Part shown: piece by piece, positions 1 through 7,204 of the stretch
How the letters are laid out: the number at the start of each line of letters is the position of its first letter
Position numbering within the stretch: position 1 is the stretch's first letter
NCBI GenBank assembly: GCA_002314855.1
Contig: DCHQ01000018.1
Span: forward strand, 5,209 to 19,454
Length of the DNA: 14,246 bases
Reading direction: 5' to 3'
Source: Lachnospiraceae bacterium UBA1748
Lineage (GTDB): Bacteria; Bacillota; Clostridia; Lachnospirales; Lachnospiraceae
Program-made: the position numbers and the translations under genes
The notes under the pieces: generated by a model
Told to the model about the DNA's origin: nothing
Seen by the model: the letters and a program-made list of their open reading frames with translations, nothing else
The model's database searches: none

Positions 1-105
1 TTGTGTGTATTTGCAACTCTTATGATACTAGGACATTGGATGCTCAATAATATGATTACATATATGACGGAGCTTTGGTCCAATTTTAGTCTTTATATAA
101 GATAA
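1..105 (+). CDS. fliQ: FliQ, flagellar export-gate protein (C-terminal end only)
   Basis: Reading frame 1 is open from the first base and ends with TAA at 103-105, giving the last 34 residues of a protein whose start lies left of the window. The sequence is hydrophobic and then ends in a short amphipathic tail (ATLMILGHWMLNNMITYM, then ELWSN). This resembles the second transmembrane helix and C-terminus of FliQ, a small (about 90 residue) two-helix subunit of the FliP/FliQ/FliR export channel in the flagellar basal body membrane. The position directly before fliR is the normal gene order and supports the call strongly. Only the tail is visible, so the call rests on context plus weak sequence likeness. 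Confidence 0.85.
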   Translation: MCVFATLMILGHWMLNNMITYMTELWSNFSLYIR

Positions 106-120
106 AGGATTTATATTACG

Positions 121-909
121 ATGATAGAGTTCTCATTTCCTCTTATGGAATTAGAATATTTTTTATTAGTACTGACAAGGGTATCCTGCTTTGTATTTGC
201 AGCACCCTTTTTTAGTATGAATAATACTCCTCGTAATGTACGAATCTCACTTTCTGTTTTTATTTCAATTATTCTTTATACAGTACTTTATCCTCACGAT
301 GTGCTGGAGTATTCATCGGTATTTACATATACAGAATTAGTGCTTAAGGAAGCGATAGTAGGATTATTGCTTGGCTTATCAGGTCAGTTTTGCCTAATGA
401 TTGCCAATTTCGCTGGACAGCTTGTTGATGTGGAGATTGGACTTTCAATGGCAAGTACTATTGACCCGATGACAAAGCAAAATGTTACTATAACAGGTTT
501 TCTTTATCAGTATGCATTTACATTACTTCTGATTGTGACTGGTATGTACAGATATCTTCTTCAGGCACTTGCGGATACTTTTGTTCTTATACCAGTTGGC
601 AAGGCCACATTTATTATGAAGGAATTATATGATTCGTTTTTAGCTTTGATGTCCGATTACATTTTATTAGGCTTCAGAATTGCTTTACCAGTATTTTGTA
701 CAATATTAATTCTTAACAGTATATTAGGAGTTATGGCCAAGGTGAGTCCTCAGATGAATATGTTCTCTGTAGGTCTTCAGCTCAAGGTTCTTACTGGTCT
801 TGCAGTGCTATTTGTTACAGCAGGACTTATGCCTAAGGCGTCTACTATAATATTTGACCAGATGAAAATCATGCTTGTCAGGTTCGTTGAAGCGATGGGA
901 GGAGCATGA
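121..909 (+). CDS. fliR: FliR, flagellar type III export channel protein
   Basis: The 262-residue product has the usual FliR length and is almost entirely hydrophobic, with about six membrane segments. FliR contributes to the FliP5-FliQ4-FliR1 channel through which rod, hook and filament subunits leave the cytoplasm. Features seen include the N-terminal stretch LTRVSCFVFAAPFF, a central SGQFCLMIANFAGQLVD segment, the following SMASTIDP motif, and a C-terminal LGVMAKVSPQMNMFSVGLQ region, all typical of the family. The ATG at 121 is preceded by an AAGGA-type ribosome site at about 105-109. The gene follows fliQ by 15 bases, and its stop (TGA 907-909) overlaps the flhB start, so translation is probably coupled. 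In some clostridia fliR and flhB are fused; here they are separate. Confidence 0.96.
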   Translation: MIEFSFPLMELEYFLLVLTRVSCFVFAAPFFSMNNTPRNVRISLSVFISIILYTVLYPHDVLEYSSVFTYTELVLKEAIVGLLLGLSGQFCLMIANFAGQLVDVEIGLSMASTIDPMTKQNVTITGFLYQYAFTLLLIVTGMYRYLLQALADTFVLIPVGKATFIMKELYDSFLALMSDYILLGFRIALPVFCTILILNSILGVMAKVSPQMNMFSVGLQLKVLTGLAVLFVTAGLMPKASTIIFDQMKIMLVRFVEAMGGA

Positions 910-911
910 TG
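897..911 (+). promoter_or_regulatory. Ribosome site and tandem start codons at the fliR/flhB overlap
   Basis: GGGAGGAG at 897-904 lies inside the end of fliR and is followed by ATGATG at 906-911. The fliR stop TGA (907-909) sits inside this string. The first ATG is only one base from the SD and the second (909) is four bases away, so the second may be the better initiator; the two proteins would differ by one methionine. The layout indicates stop-start coupling of the two export-gate proteins. Confidence 0.7.
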
Positions 912-2030
912 GAGAAATATATTCGTATACAATATAATCTTCAGTTTTTTGCAGAAGGACCAGGCGGAGAGAAGACAGAGGAACCAACAGCCAAGAAGCT
1001 TGATGATGCAAGAAAAGAGGGACAGGTTGCCAAGAGTAAGGATGTGGCCAGTGCAGTCACTCTTTTTAGTTTGTTTGTATTCCTGAAAATATGGACAGGA
1101 GTAATGGCAGGTCAGTTTATCGAGCTGTTTGGAGGTATTTATAATAGATTTGATGAGCTTACAACCATATATGGTGGCCAGATTTCGCTAAGTAATTTTA
1201 CGATTCTTCTGACTAACTGTTTGCTACGAATTATCATTATTATTTTGCCAGCATTATTGCTTAGCTTCGTAGTGGCATTTGTTAGTGATTTATTCCAGGT
1301 TAAGTGGAAACCAACAACAAAACCATTAAAGCCAAAGTTCAATAAATTGAACCCGGTTACAGGAGTGAAAAAACTCTTCAACATACAATCTCTAGTAGAA
1401 CTTTTAAAATCAATACTAAAAATTGCGCTTATTATCATAATTTTATATAATGAGATAGATAATGCAATTACGCTTTTATTTACGATTTACGATCATACTT
1501 TGGTGGATTCTATTATCCTGACTGGCAATCTTCTTATATCAGTTGGGCTTAAGATATCTGCCTTTTTCCTCGTTGTAGCAGCTGCTGATTTTGGCTTCCA
1601 AAAGTGGAAATTCCACAATGACATGAAGATGACTAAACAGGAAGTCAAAGAAGAGTATAAGATGATGGAAGGTGATCCTCAGATTAAGGGTAAGATTAAG
1701 CGTCGAATGCAGGAAGCCAGCCAGCGTAGAATGATGCAAAATCTTCCTAAAGCAGACGTCGTTATCACTAACCCTACGCATTATGCAGTGGCAATAGTTT
1801 ATGATAAGGATATTGCTGATGCACCTATAGTTCTTGCTAAGGGAGCCGATTATCTTGCTGCCAAGATTAAAGAGCAGGCAAGAGAAAATAATATCGAGAT
1901 AGTAGAAAATAAACCATTAGCCAGATCACTTTATGCCAATGTTGAAGTGGGACAAGCTGTTCCTCCAGAGCTATATGTTGCAGTTGCCGAAGTGCTAGCA
2001 GCTGTATATAGGGCTGAGGGACGAGTTTAG
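906..2030 (+). CDS. flhB: FlhB, export-gate substrate-specificity switch protein
   Basis: The 374-residue protein is of normal FlhB length. The N-terminus carries NLQFF followed by a GEKTEEPTAKKLDDARKEGQ segment, the usual cytoplasmic lead-in, then four hydrophobic segments to about residue 235 and a basic cytoplasmic domain. The self-cleavage motif NPTH is at residues 289-292 (DNA 1770-1781). In this family, cleavage between Asn and Pro switches export from rod/hook to filament substrates. The motif is intact, as is the downstream AKGADYLAAKIKEQA segment. FlhB works beside FliR and FlhA in the inner membrane. The start is 906 or 909 (tandem ATG). A 36-base gap separates it from flhA. Confidence 0.97.
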   Translation: MMEKYIRIQYNLQFFAEGPGGEKTEEPTAKKLDDARKEGQVAKSKDVASAVTLFSLFVFLKIWTGVMAGQFIELFGGIYNRFDELTTIYGGQISLSNFTILLTNCLLRIIIIILPALLLSFVVAFVSDLFQVKWKPTTKPLKPKFNKLNPVTGVKKLFNIQSLVELLKSILKIALIIIILYNEIDNAITLLFTIYDHTLVDSIILTGNLLISVGLKISAFFLVVAAADFGFQKWKFHNDMKMTKQEVKEEYKMMEGDPQIKGKIKRRMQEASQRRMMQNLPKADVVITNPTHYAVAIVYDKDIADAPIVLAKGADYLAAKIKEQARENNIEIVENKPLARSLYANVEVGQAVPPELYVAVAEVLAAVYRAEGRV

Positions 2031-2066
2031 AAATATAAAGAATATTAACGGAAGGAGGGAATAATC

Positions 2067-4106
2067 ATGAAGGTTAAGAAAGCTGACATAGGAATTGCAG
2101 TATATGTTTTATCTGCATTTGTTATGATGATTGTTCCTATTCCGAATTTTCTTCTCGATATATTACTGGCACTTAATATGTCAGTTGCATTTTGTATTTT
2201 ATTTGCAACTATGTTTGCCACAGAAGTTCTTGATTTAAGCTTTTTCCCAACAGTACTTCTTTTTACAACACTGTTTCGTATATCGCTTAATATATCATCA
2301 ACCCGTTTAATACTTCGAACAGGTCAGCCTGGAAATGTAGTTGAAACCTTTGGTCAGTTCGTTGGTGGTGGTGACCTTATTATGGGTATTATAGTATTTG
2401 TTATCATGCTTATTATCCAGTTTATGGTTATCAACAAAGGTTCTGAACGAGTTGCAGAAGTAACTGCCAGATTTACACTTGATGCCATGCCTGGTAAACA
2501 GATGGCTATTGATGCCGATCTTAATACTGGTGCAATCACCGATGCTGAAGCTAAGAAACGAAGAGACAAGATTCAGGAAGAGTCAAGTTTCTTCGGTAGT
2601 ATGGACGGTGCTGTTAAGTACGTTAAGGGAGATGCTACAGCAGGTCTTATTATTACAGCCATCAATCTTGTTGGTGGTATTGCTATGGGTATGCTTCGTA
2701 ATGGAATGGAATTTCAGGACGCTTTGGACAGGTACTGTATTCTTACTATTGGTGACGGTCTTGTATCTCAGGTTCCTTCACTACTAATATCATTATCAAC
2801 AGGTATTCTTGTAACTAAAGGTTCAAAGGATGCTGATTTTGGTACCGTTCTTATAGGACAGCTATTTGGTATTCCAAGAGTACTATATTTTGTTGGTGCG
2901 ACGTTAGCATTACTCGGTATTGCGACACCACTTAACAGTGTTCTATTCTGTGGTTTTGGAATTGCATTTATTATTACTGGACGTCGTATGTCTTCTACAA
3001 TGAAGACTGATAAGATAGAAGAAGAGGCCAAGCAGGAAGAGGAAGAGGCCACGGAAATACGTCGACCAGAGAATGTTACTTCACTTCTTTCGGTTGACCC
3101 TATTGAACTGGAATTTGGTTATGGAATTATTCCACTTGCTGACGTTAATCAGGGAGGAGACCTTCTTGACCGAGTTGTAATGATTCGTAGACAGATAGCG
3201 CTTGAACTTGGTACAGTAGTTCCAATCATTCGATTAAGAGATAATATACAATTAAACCCTAATCAGTATATAATTAAAATTAAAGGTATTCAGGTTTCTG
3301 AAGGCGAGATATTATTCGATCATTATCTTGCTATGAATCCTGGTTATATAGAAGAAGAGATTACTGGTATTCCAACCTTTGAGCCTTCATTCCATTTACC
3401 AGCTATATGGATTACAGAAGGACAAAGAGAGCGTGCAGAGACTCTTGGATATACTGTAGTAGATCCGCCTTCTATTATAGCTACTCACCTTACAGAGATT
3501 ATTAAGCAGCATATCGCTGAGCTTCTTACTCGTCAGGATGTTCAGAATCTTGTTAATAATCTTAAGGAAAATAATCCATCAATTGTTGAGGAACTTGTAC
3601 CTAAGCTTCTTGGACTTGGTGAGATTCAGAAAGTATTACAGAATCTTCTTACAGAGGGTGTTTCGATTCGAGATCTGTTAACTATATTTGAAGCATTGGC
3701 TGATCATGCCACAGTTACAAGGGATACAGATCTTTTAACAGAGTATGTAAGACAAACTCTTAAGAGAGCCATTTCGAATAAGTATTTTGGTGGCAATGGA
3801 CAGGTAAGCGTACTTACTCTTGATCCTAAGGTTGAACAGGAAATAATGGGATCGGTTAAGCAGTCAGAGCAGGGCGCGTATATAACATTATCACCTGACA
3901 GAATAAAGGCTATAGTTGATAATACAAGAGTAGAACTAGAAAAGATGGAAAATGCGGGAACTAATCCTATTGTACTTACATCTCCTATAGTAAGAATGTA
4001 TTACAGAAAATTAATGGAAGATTACTTTAAGGATTTGATTGTGATATCATATAATGAGGTATCATCAGATGTTGAACTTCAGTCACTAGGTATGATAACA
4101 GCATAA
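2067..4106 (+). CDS. flhA: FlhA, flagellar export-gate protein of the FHIPEP family
   Basis: The 679-residue product matches the usual FlhA length of about 690. Hydrophobic helices fill roughly residues 8-305, interrupted by the conserved FHIPEP cytoplasmic loop. The family signature RISLNISSTR is at residues 71-80, and the loop has PGKQMAIDADLNTG and GSMDGAVKYVKGDA. An acidic, charged linker (about 313-333, rich in Glu) leads to the cytoplasmic domain that in this family docks chaperone-substrate complexes and forms a nonameric ring. A good SD, AAGGAGG at 2052-2058, sits eight bases before ATG. FlhA couples proton motive force to export. The coding sequence contains a SigD-like promoter match at 2495-2521, listed separately. 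A 21-base repeat of GAAGAGGCCA (3021 and 3042) encodes the Glu-rich linker. Confidence 0.98.
   Translation: MKVKKADIGIAVYVLSAFVMMIVPIPNFLLDILLALNMSVAFCILFATMFATEVLDLSFFPTVLLFTTLFRISLNISSTRLILRTGQPGNVVETFGQFVGGGDLIMGIIVFVIMLIIQFMVINKGSERVAEVTARFTLDAMPGKQMAIDADLNTGAITDAEAKKRRDKIQEESSFFGSMDGAVKYVKGDATAGLIITAINLVGGIAMGMLRNGMEFQDALDRYCILTIGDGLVSQVPSLLISLSTGILVTKGSKDADFGTVLIGQLFGIPRVLYFVGATLALLGIATPLNSVLFCGFGIAFIITGRRMSSTMKTDKIEEEAKQEEEEATEIRRPENVTSLLSVDPIELEFGYGIIPLADVNQGGDLLDRVVMIRRQIALELGTVVPIIRLRDNIQLNPNQYIIKIKGIQVSEGEILFDHYLAMNPGYIEEEITGIPTFEPSFHLPAIWITEGQRERAETLGYTVVDPPSIIATHLTEIIKQHIAELLTRQDVQNLVNNLKENNPSIVEELVPKLLGLGEIQKVLQNLLTEGVSIRDLLTIFEALADHATVTRDTDLLTEYVRQTLKRAISNKYFGGNGQVSVLTLDPKVEQEIMGSVKQSEQGAYITLSPDRIKAIVDNTRVELEKMENAGTNPIVLTSPIVRMYYRKLMEDYFKDLIVISYNEVSSDVELQSLGMITA
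2495..2521 (+). promoter_or_regulatory. Possible SigD (sigma-28) promoter inside flhA
   Basis: TAAA at 2495-2498, a 15-base spacer, and GCCGATCT at 2514-2521 match the SigD/FliA consensus TAAA-N15-GCCGATAT at 11 of 12 positions with ideal spacing. Start of transcription would fall near 2527-2530, in the sense direction towards the rest of flhA and flhF. The same bases encode the conserved FlhA segment GKQMAIDADL, so protein constraint may produce the match by chance. Whether it is active cannot be told from sequence. Confidence 0.35.
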
Positions 4107-4107
4107 G

Positions 4108-4127
4108 AGAATTCATATTAGAATTCT
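4108..4127. repeat. Short perfect inverted repeat between flhA and flhF
   Basis: AGAATTC (4108-4114) and GAATTCT (4121-4127) are exact reverse complements around a six-base AT loop. The seven-pair stem is AT-rich and no T-run follows, so it is not a convincing terminator. It may be a weak RNA hairpin or processing site, or chance. Confidence 0.35.
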
Positions 4128-4139
4128 AAGTATAAAAGT

Positions 4140-4157
4140 GGAGAATAACTTCAAGTG
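4140..4157 (+). promoter_or_regulatory. flhF: SD and GTG start that fix the flhF N-terminus
   Basis: GGAG at 4140-4143 precedes GTG at 4155 with an 11-base spacer, longer than ideal. An in-frame TAA at 4146-4148 rules out any earlier start, and the protein from GTG begins with the expected FlhF N-terminal pattern (IIKKFQAKTEDEALELAKAELG). GTG is therefore the best start. Confidence 0.75.
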
Positions 4158-5411
4158 ATTATTAAAAAATTTCAAGCAAAAACTGAAGATGAAGCATTAG
4201 AGCTTGCCAAAGCAGAGCTTGGTGACAATGTGGTAGTTCTTAATACTAAGAAAGATGTTAAACGAAAAGGATTTCTTGGTTTATTTAGAGCAAAGCTTGT
4301 AGAGGTAACTGTTGCGAAGGAGGAAGAACAAGAGGTCAATGCCAGAATGGAGGCCGATGATCTTAAGGGCGCTATTGCTTCAGTAAATAAGATTCGCACT
4401 CAGGCCGAACTGGGAATTAGCCCAGAGTCCATGGATAAAGTGGATGATATGGTTAGCCAAAAACTTGATAATATACAGTCATTACTACAGGAGCGTCTTG
4501 ATAAGGAATCAATTAATAAGGAATCTATAGATGACGAGGTTCGTAAAGTATCTGCACCTATTCGCAAAGCCATCGAAGAGAAGGATGAGAGTGAGGAAGG
4601 CAGTGAGGATACAGGATTTCTTAAGCTTATCTACAACGTTATGGTAGATAATGAGGTCAATGAGAACTACGCTAATCAGCTAATTAGTGATATAGAGCAG
4701 AGCTTTGATAGTGAAGCCAAGATGGAAGATATTTTATCCCACATATATCAGAAGATGATATTAAAATTTGGCAAGACAGAATGTATTTCTCCATCGACAG
4801 GAAAAGGTGCTAAGGTCGTATTTCTTATTGGTCCAACAGGTGTTGGTAAAACAACTACTTTAGCTAAAATAGCGTCAAGATTAGCTATTATCGATGGTAA
4901 GAAGGTGGCTATGATTACTGCTGATACATATCGTATGCAAGCAGCCAGTCAGTTAGAGTCATATGCTAATATTATGCATATTCCATTCCATGTGGTTTAT
5001 GAAGCCAGTGAGATATTGGAACATTACGAAACATATAAGAATTATGATTATATACTTGTTGATACTGCAGGACATTCTCATCACAACGAAGAACAGCGTA
5101 AAGCAATGATGGAACTTGTTCATGCGCTTGACGACAAGGCCGAGAAAGAAGTATATCTTGTTCTTTCGGCAACAACGAAGTATAGAGATCTTGTAAGCAT
5201 ATCCGAGGCTTATAAAGAAGTTGCGGATTACAGACTTATATTTACCAAGCTTGATGAAACAAGCACATATGGTAATCTTTATAATTTACGTATTCAAACA
5301 GGTGCATCACTTAGCTATATTACATGTGGTCAGAATGTTCCAGATGATATAGATGTATTCTGTCCACAGGATACAGTAAGAAAGCTACTTAGTGGTGAAA
5401 GTGAAGAATAG
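4155..5411 (+). CDS. flhF: FlhF, SRP-type GTPase for flagellar placement
   Basis: The 418-residue product has three FlhF parts: a short N-terminal B domain beginning IIKKFQAKTEDEALELAKAELG, a charged linker and N domain to about residue 215, and an SRP-like GTPase (NG) domain. G1 is GPTGVGKTT at residues 226-234, followed by a TADTYR-type insertion region. G3 reads DTAGH at 303-307 and G4 reads TKLDE at 364-368. In the SRP GTPase family G3 is usually DTAGR, so His307 is a departure. FlhF homodimers recruit early flagellar parts to the membrane site and are switched off by FlhG, encoded 54 bases downstream. Translation starts at GTG. At 418 residues it is somewhat longer than the roughly 370-residue Bacillus protein, the extra length lying in the charged linker. 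Confidence 0.95.
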   Translation: MIIKKFQAKTEDEALELAKAELGDNVVVLNTKKDVKRKGFLGLFRAKLVEVTVAKEEEQEVNARMEADDLKGAIASVNKIRTQAELGISPESMDKVDDMVSQKLDNIQSLLQERLDKESINKESIDDEVRKVSAPIRKAIEEKDESEEGSEDTGFLKLIYNVMVDNEVNENYANQLISDIEQSFDSEAKMEDILSHIYQKMILKFGKTECISPSTGKGAKVVFLIGPTGVGKTTTLAKIASRLAIIDGKKVAMITADTYRMQAASQLESYANIMHIPFHVVYEASEILEHYETYKNYDYILVDTAGHSHHNEEQRKAMMELVHALDDKAEKEVYLVLSATTKYRDLVSISEAYKEVADYRLIFTKLDETSTYGNLYNLRIQTGASLSYITCGQNVPDDIDVFCPQDTVRKLLSGESEE

Positions 5412-5465
5412 TTTATTATTGGACTCGTATTAAGTAAGGTATAGATTTTAAGGCAGGATTATTTA

Positions 5466-6365
5466 GTGGATCAGGCATCAGGACTTAGAAATTTAATGAA
5501 AACAGAAGGTAATGTAATAACTACTACAAGGCCACTTGCACGTGTTATTACAGTTACCAGTGGTAAGGGAGGAGTTGGAAAATCCAACACCTCTATTAAT
5601 CTTGCGCTTCAGTTCAAAAAGCTGGGCAAGAGGGTTATTATTCTTGATGCAGATTTTGGACTTGCTAATATTGAGATTATGTTTGGTACAGTACCAAAGC
5701 ATAATCTTTGTGACCTAATATATCAGGGTAAGGATATTACAGAAGTAATAACCTGGGGACCAGGAGAGGTTGGTTTTATATCAGGTGGTTCTGGTATTGC
5801 AGGTCTTTCGAATCTTAGCCGAGAGTATTTGACTTATATTATCCAAAATCTGGCTAGGCTTGATGCTATAGCAGATGTTATAATTATTGATACTGGTGCT
5901 GGTATATCAGATGCAGTGCTTGAATTTTTAGTTGCAAGTGGTGAGATTATACTAGTTACTACTCCAGAACCAACATCTATTACAGATTCATATTCGTTAA
6001 TAAAAGCGTTAAATAGACATCCACGTTTCTCGAAGGAGAATTCTACCATCAAGGTACTGGCCAATAAGGTATCTACTGATGAGGAGGGTATGTCTTTATT
6101 TAAAAAGCTTAATGCTGTTGTATCAAGATATCTTGATCTTGGTATCGAGTTTCTCGGATCCATTCCTCAGGATCAGCAGTTAGCCAATGCTGTAATGCAG
6201 CAGACTCCTGTATCACTGGCGCATCCTAATGCCAAGTCTGCTAGGGCATACGAAGCTGTGACAGCAAGGCTTATGAATATGGAAACTGAAGGAACAATAA
6301 AAAAGAGAGGAATGGCTGCATTTTTTTCACATATTGTAGTCAATAAAAAGAAAAATGAGCATTGA
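5466..6365 (+). CDS. flhG: FlhG (YlxH), MinD-like ATPase controlling flagellar number
   Basis: The 299-residue product has the length of Bacillus FlhG/YlxH. It opens with DQASGLR at residues 2-8, which fits the DQAxxLR activator motif that in this family stimulates FlhF GTPase. The deviant Walker A motif GKGGVGKS is at 33-40, followed by LDADFGLANIEI (switch I) and IIDTGAGI (switch II). A short C-terminal segment with hydrophobic and basic residues (about 278-297) could be the MinD-like membrane-binding helix. The GTG start at 5466 is preceded by AGGA at 5455-5458 with a seven-base spacer, and starting here restores the activator motif, which supports it. FlhG limits flagellar number and works with FlhF. 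Its last 11 bases overlap the PilZ gene. Confidence 0.95.
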   Translation: MDQASGLRNLMKTEGNVITTTRPLARVITVTSGKGGVGKSNTSINLALQFKKLGKRVIILDADFGLANIEIMFGTVPKHNLCDLIYQGKDITEVITWGPGEVGFISGGSGIAGLSNLSREYLTYIIQNLARLDAIADVIIIDTGAGISDAVLEFLVASGEIILVTTPEPTSITDSYSLIKALNRHPRFSKENSTIKVLANKVSTDEEGMSLFKKLNAVVSRYLDLGIEFLGSIPQDQQLANAVMQQTPVSLAHPNAKSARAYEAVTARLMNMETEGTIKKRGMAAFFSHIVVNKKKNEH

Positions 6366-7080
6366 TATTTATGACTTATTAAGACCTGGTGAAAGAATTG
6401 ATCTTGAGCCAGCAGCCACCAGTCTTCGTAATCCAGAAGACGATGAGAGAAAAAGCTATATAACCAAGATTTATGATATTAATGACGATGGTGATATCGA
6501 AGCCTTTATGCCAATGGAAAAGACAAAGCTTTTACTTTTACCAGTGGGCTCGATTTATACAGCATCATTTTTTACACGTCGTGGCATTTACGGCTGTGAT
6601 GTTAAAATCAAGGAGAGATATAAAAAAGATGCATTATTTATCCTTGTTTTGGAACAGCTTACTGAGTTCGAAAAGCAACAGCGCCGTGAATATTATAGAT
6701 ACGATTGTGTTATTGGTATGAACACAAGAGAACTCACGGATAATGAATACGAAGAGTTTCAGAGCAATAGACAGTTTATATTATTGCCAGATCCATCAGG
6801 AAAGAGCGTAATTGTTGATATTAGTGGAGGCGGAATGAGATTTGTATCTGCTGACAAATATACTGATGGCAGTATACTTCATTGCATATTCATTCTTTCT
6901 ATTAATGGAGAATCGAGACGATTCGAAACAATGTTTAGGATAATAGCATCTCAGCCAGTAGCTAATAATAAGAATAATACTGAATATAGGGGAGAGTTTA
7001 TTGGTCTTTCGAATGTTGATCGAGACTATATTGTAAAATATATCTTCGAGCAGCAAAGAATCAATAGACAGAAGAATTAA
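6355..7080 (+). CDS. PilZ-domain c-di-GMP receptor, YcgR/MotI-like flagellar brake
   Basis: The 241-residue protein has two parts. The N-terminal half (about 1-100) carries LRPGERIDL and resembles the YcgR-type N-domain (PilZNR). The C-terminal half is a PilZ domain whose two c-di-GMP motifs are complete: RxxxR as R111-EYY-R115, just after EKQQR, and D/NxSxxG as D155-I-S157-GG-G160. Proteins of this architecture, such as YcgR in enterics and MotI (YpfA) in Bacillus, bind c-di-GMP and slow or disengage the flagellar motor, so a brake or clutch role is inferred. The ATG lies inside the last codons of flhG and no good SD precedes it, so coupled translation with flhG is likely. A strong terminator follows, making this the last gene of the upstream unit. 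No symbol is assigned because orthology to a named member is uncertain. Confidence 0.88.
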   Translation: MSIDIYDLLRPGERIDLEPAATSLRNPEDDERKSYITKIYDINDDGDIEAFMPMEKTKLLLLPVGSIYTASFFTRRGIYGCDVKIKERYKKDALFILVLEQLTEFEKQQRREYYRYDCVIGMNTRELTDNEYEEFQSNRQFILLPDPSGKSVIVDISGGGMRFVSADKYTDGSILHCIFILSINGESRRFETMFRIIASQPVANNKNNTEYRGEFIGLSNVDRDYIVKYIFEQQRINRQKN

Positions 7081-7106
7081 CATAACTACATAATTTGTTT
7101 TATTAG

Positions 7107-7132
7107 AACCACGGTTTTACCGTGGTTTTTTT
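7107..7132 (+). terminator. Rho-independent terminator after the PilZ gene
   Basis: AACCACGGT (7107-7115) pairs perfectly with ACCGTGGTT (7119-7127) around a TTT loop, and the right arm runs into seven Ts ending at 7132. Nine pairs with a GC-rich core and a T tract form a textbook intrinsic terminator. It lies 26 bases after the PilZ stop and divides the locus into an export/placement half and a chemotaxis half. Confidence 0.9.
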
Positions 7133-7142
7133 GTTGTTTACC

Positions 7143-7171
7143 TTTTCAGAAAGGCAAAAATATGTTAAAAT
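7143..7171 (+). promoter_or_regulatory. Putative housekeeping (SigA) promoter of the cheB-cheD block
   Basis: TTTTCA (7143-7148, four of six matches to TTGACA), a 17-base spacer and TAAAAT (7166-7171, five of six to TATAAT) with the extended TG one base upstream (7163-7164) form a credible vegetative promoter just after the terminator. The start would fall near 7178, leaving a leader of about 25 bases before cheB. A small dyad, CCTTT (7141-7145) and AAAGG (7150-7154), overlaps the -35. No SigD-type sequence was found in this gap. Confidence 0.6.
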
Positions 7172-7204
7172 GTTACAAAGATTTAATGAAAAACGCAGGT
7201 TTTT

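Noticed and set aside
1826..1852. SigD-like TATA-N15-GCCGATTA inside flhB
   Set aside because: The -35 part misses one of four bases and the -10 departs from the consensus; the bases encode the conserved AKGADYLA motif. Weaker than the flhA match.
4353..4360. GCCGATGA inside flhF as a sigma-28 -10
   Set aside because: The sequence 14-16 bases upstream has no TAAA-like -35 element.
5412..5465. Promoter in the flhF-flhG gap (TTGGAC and TATAGA)
   Set aside because: Only three of six -35 matches and a 15-base spacer; the genes look cotranscribed.
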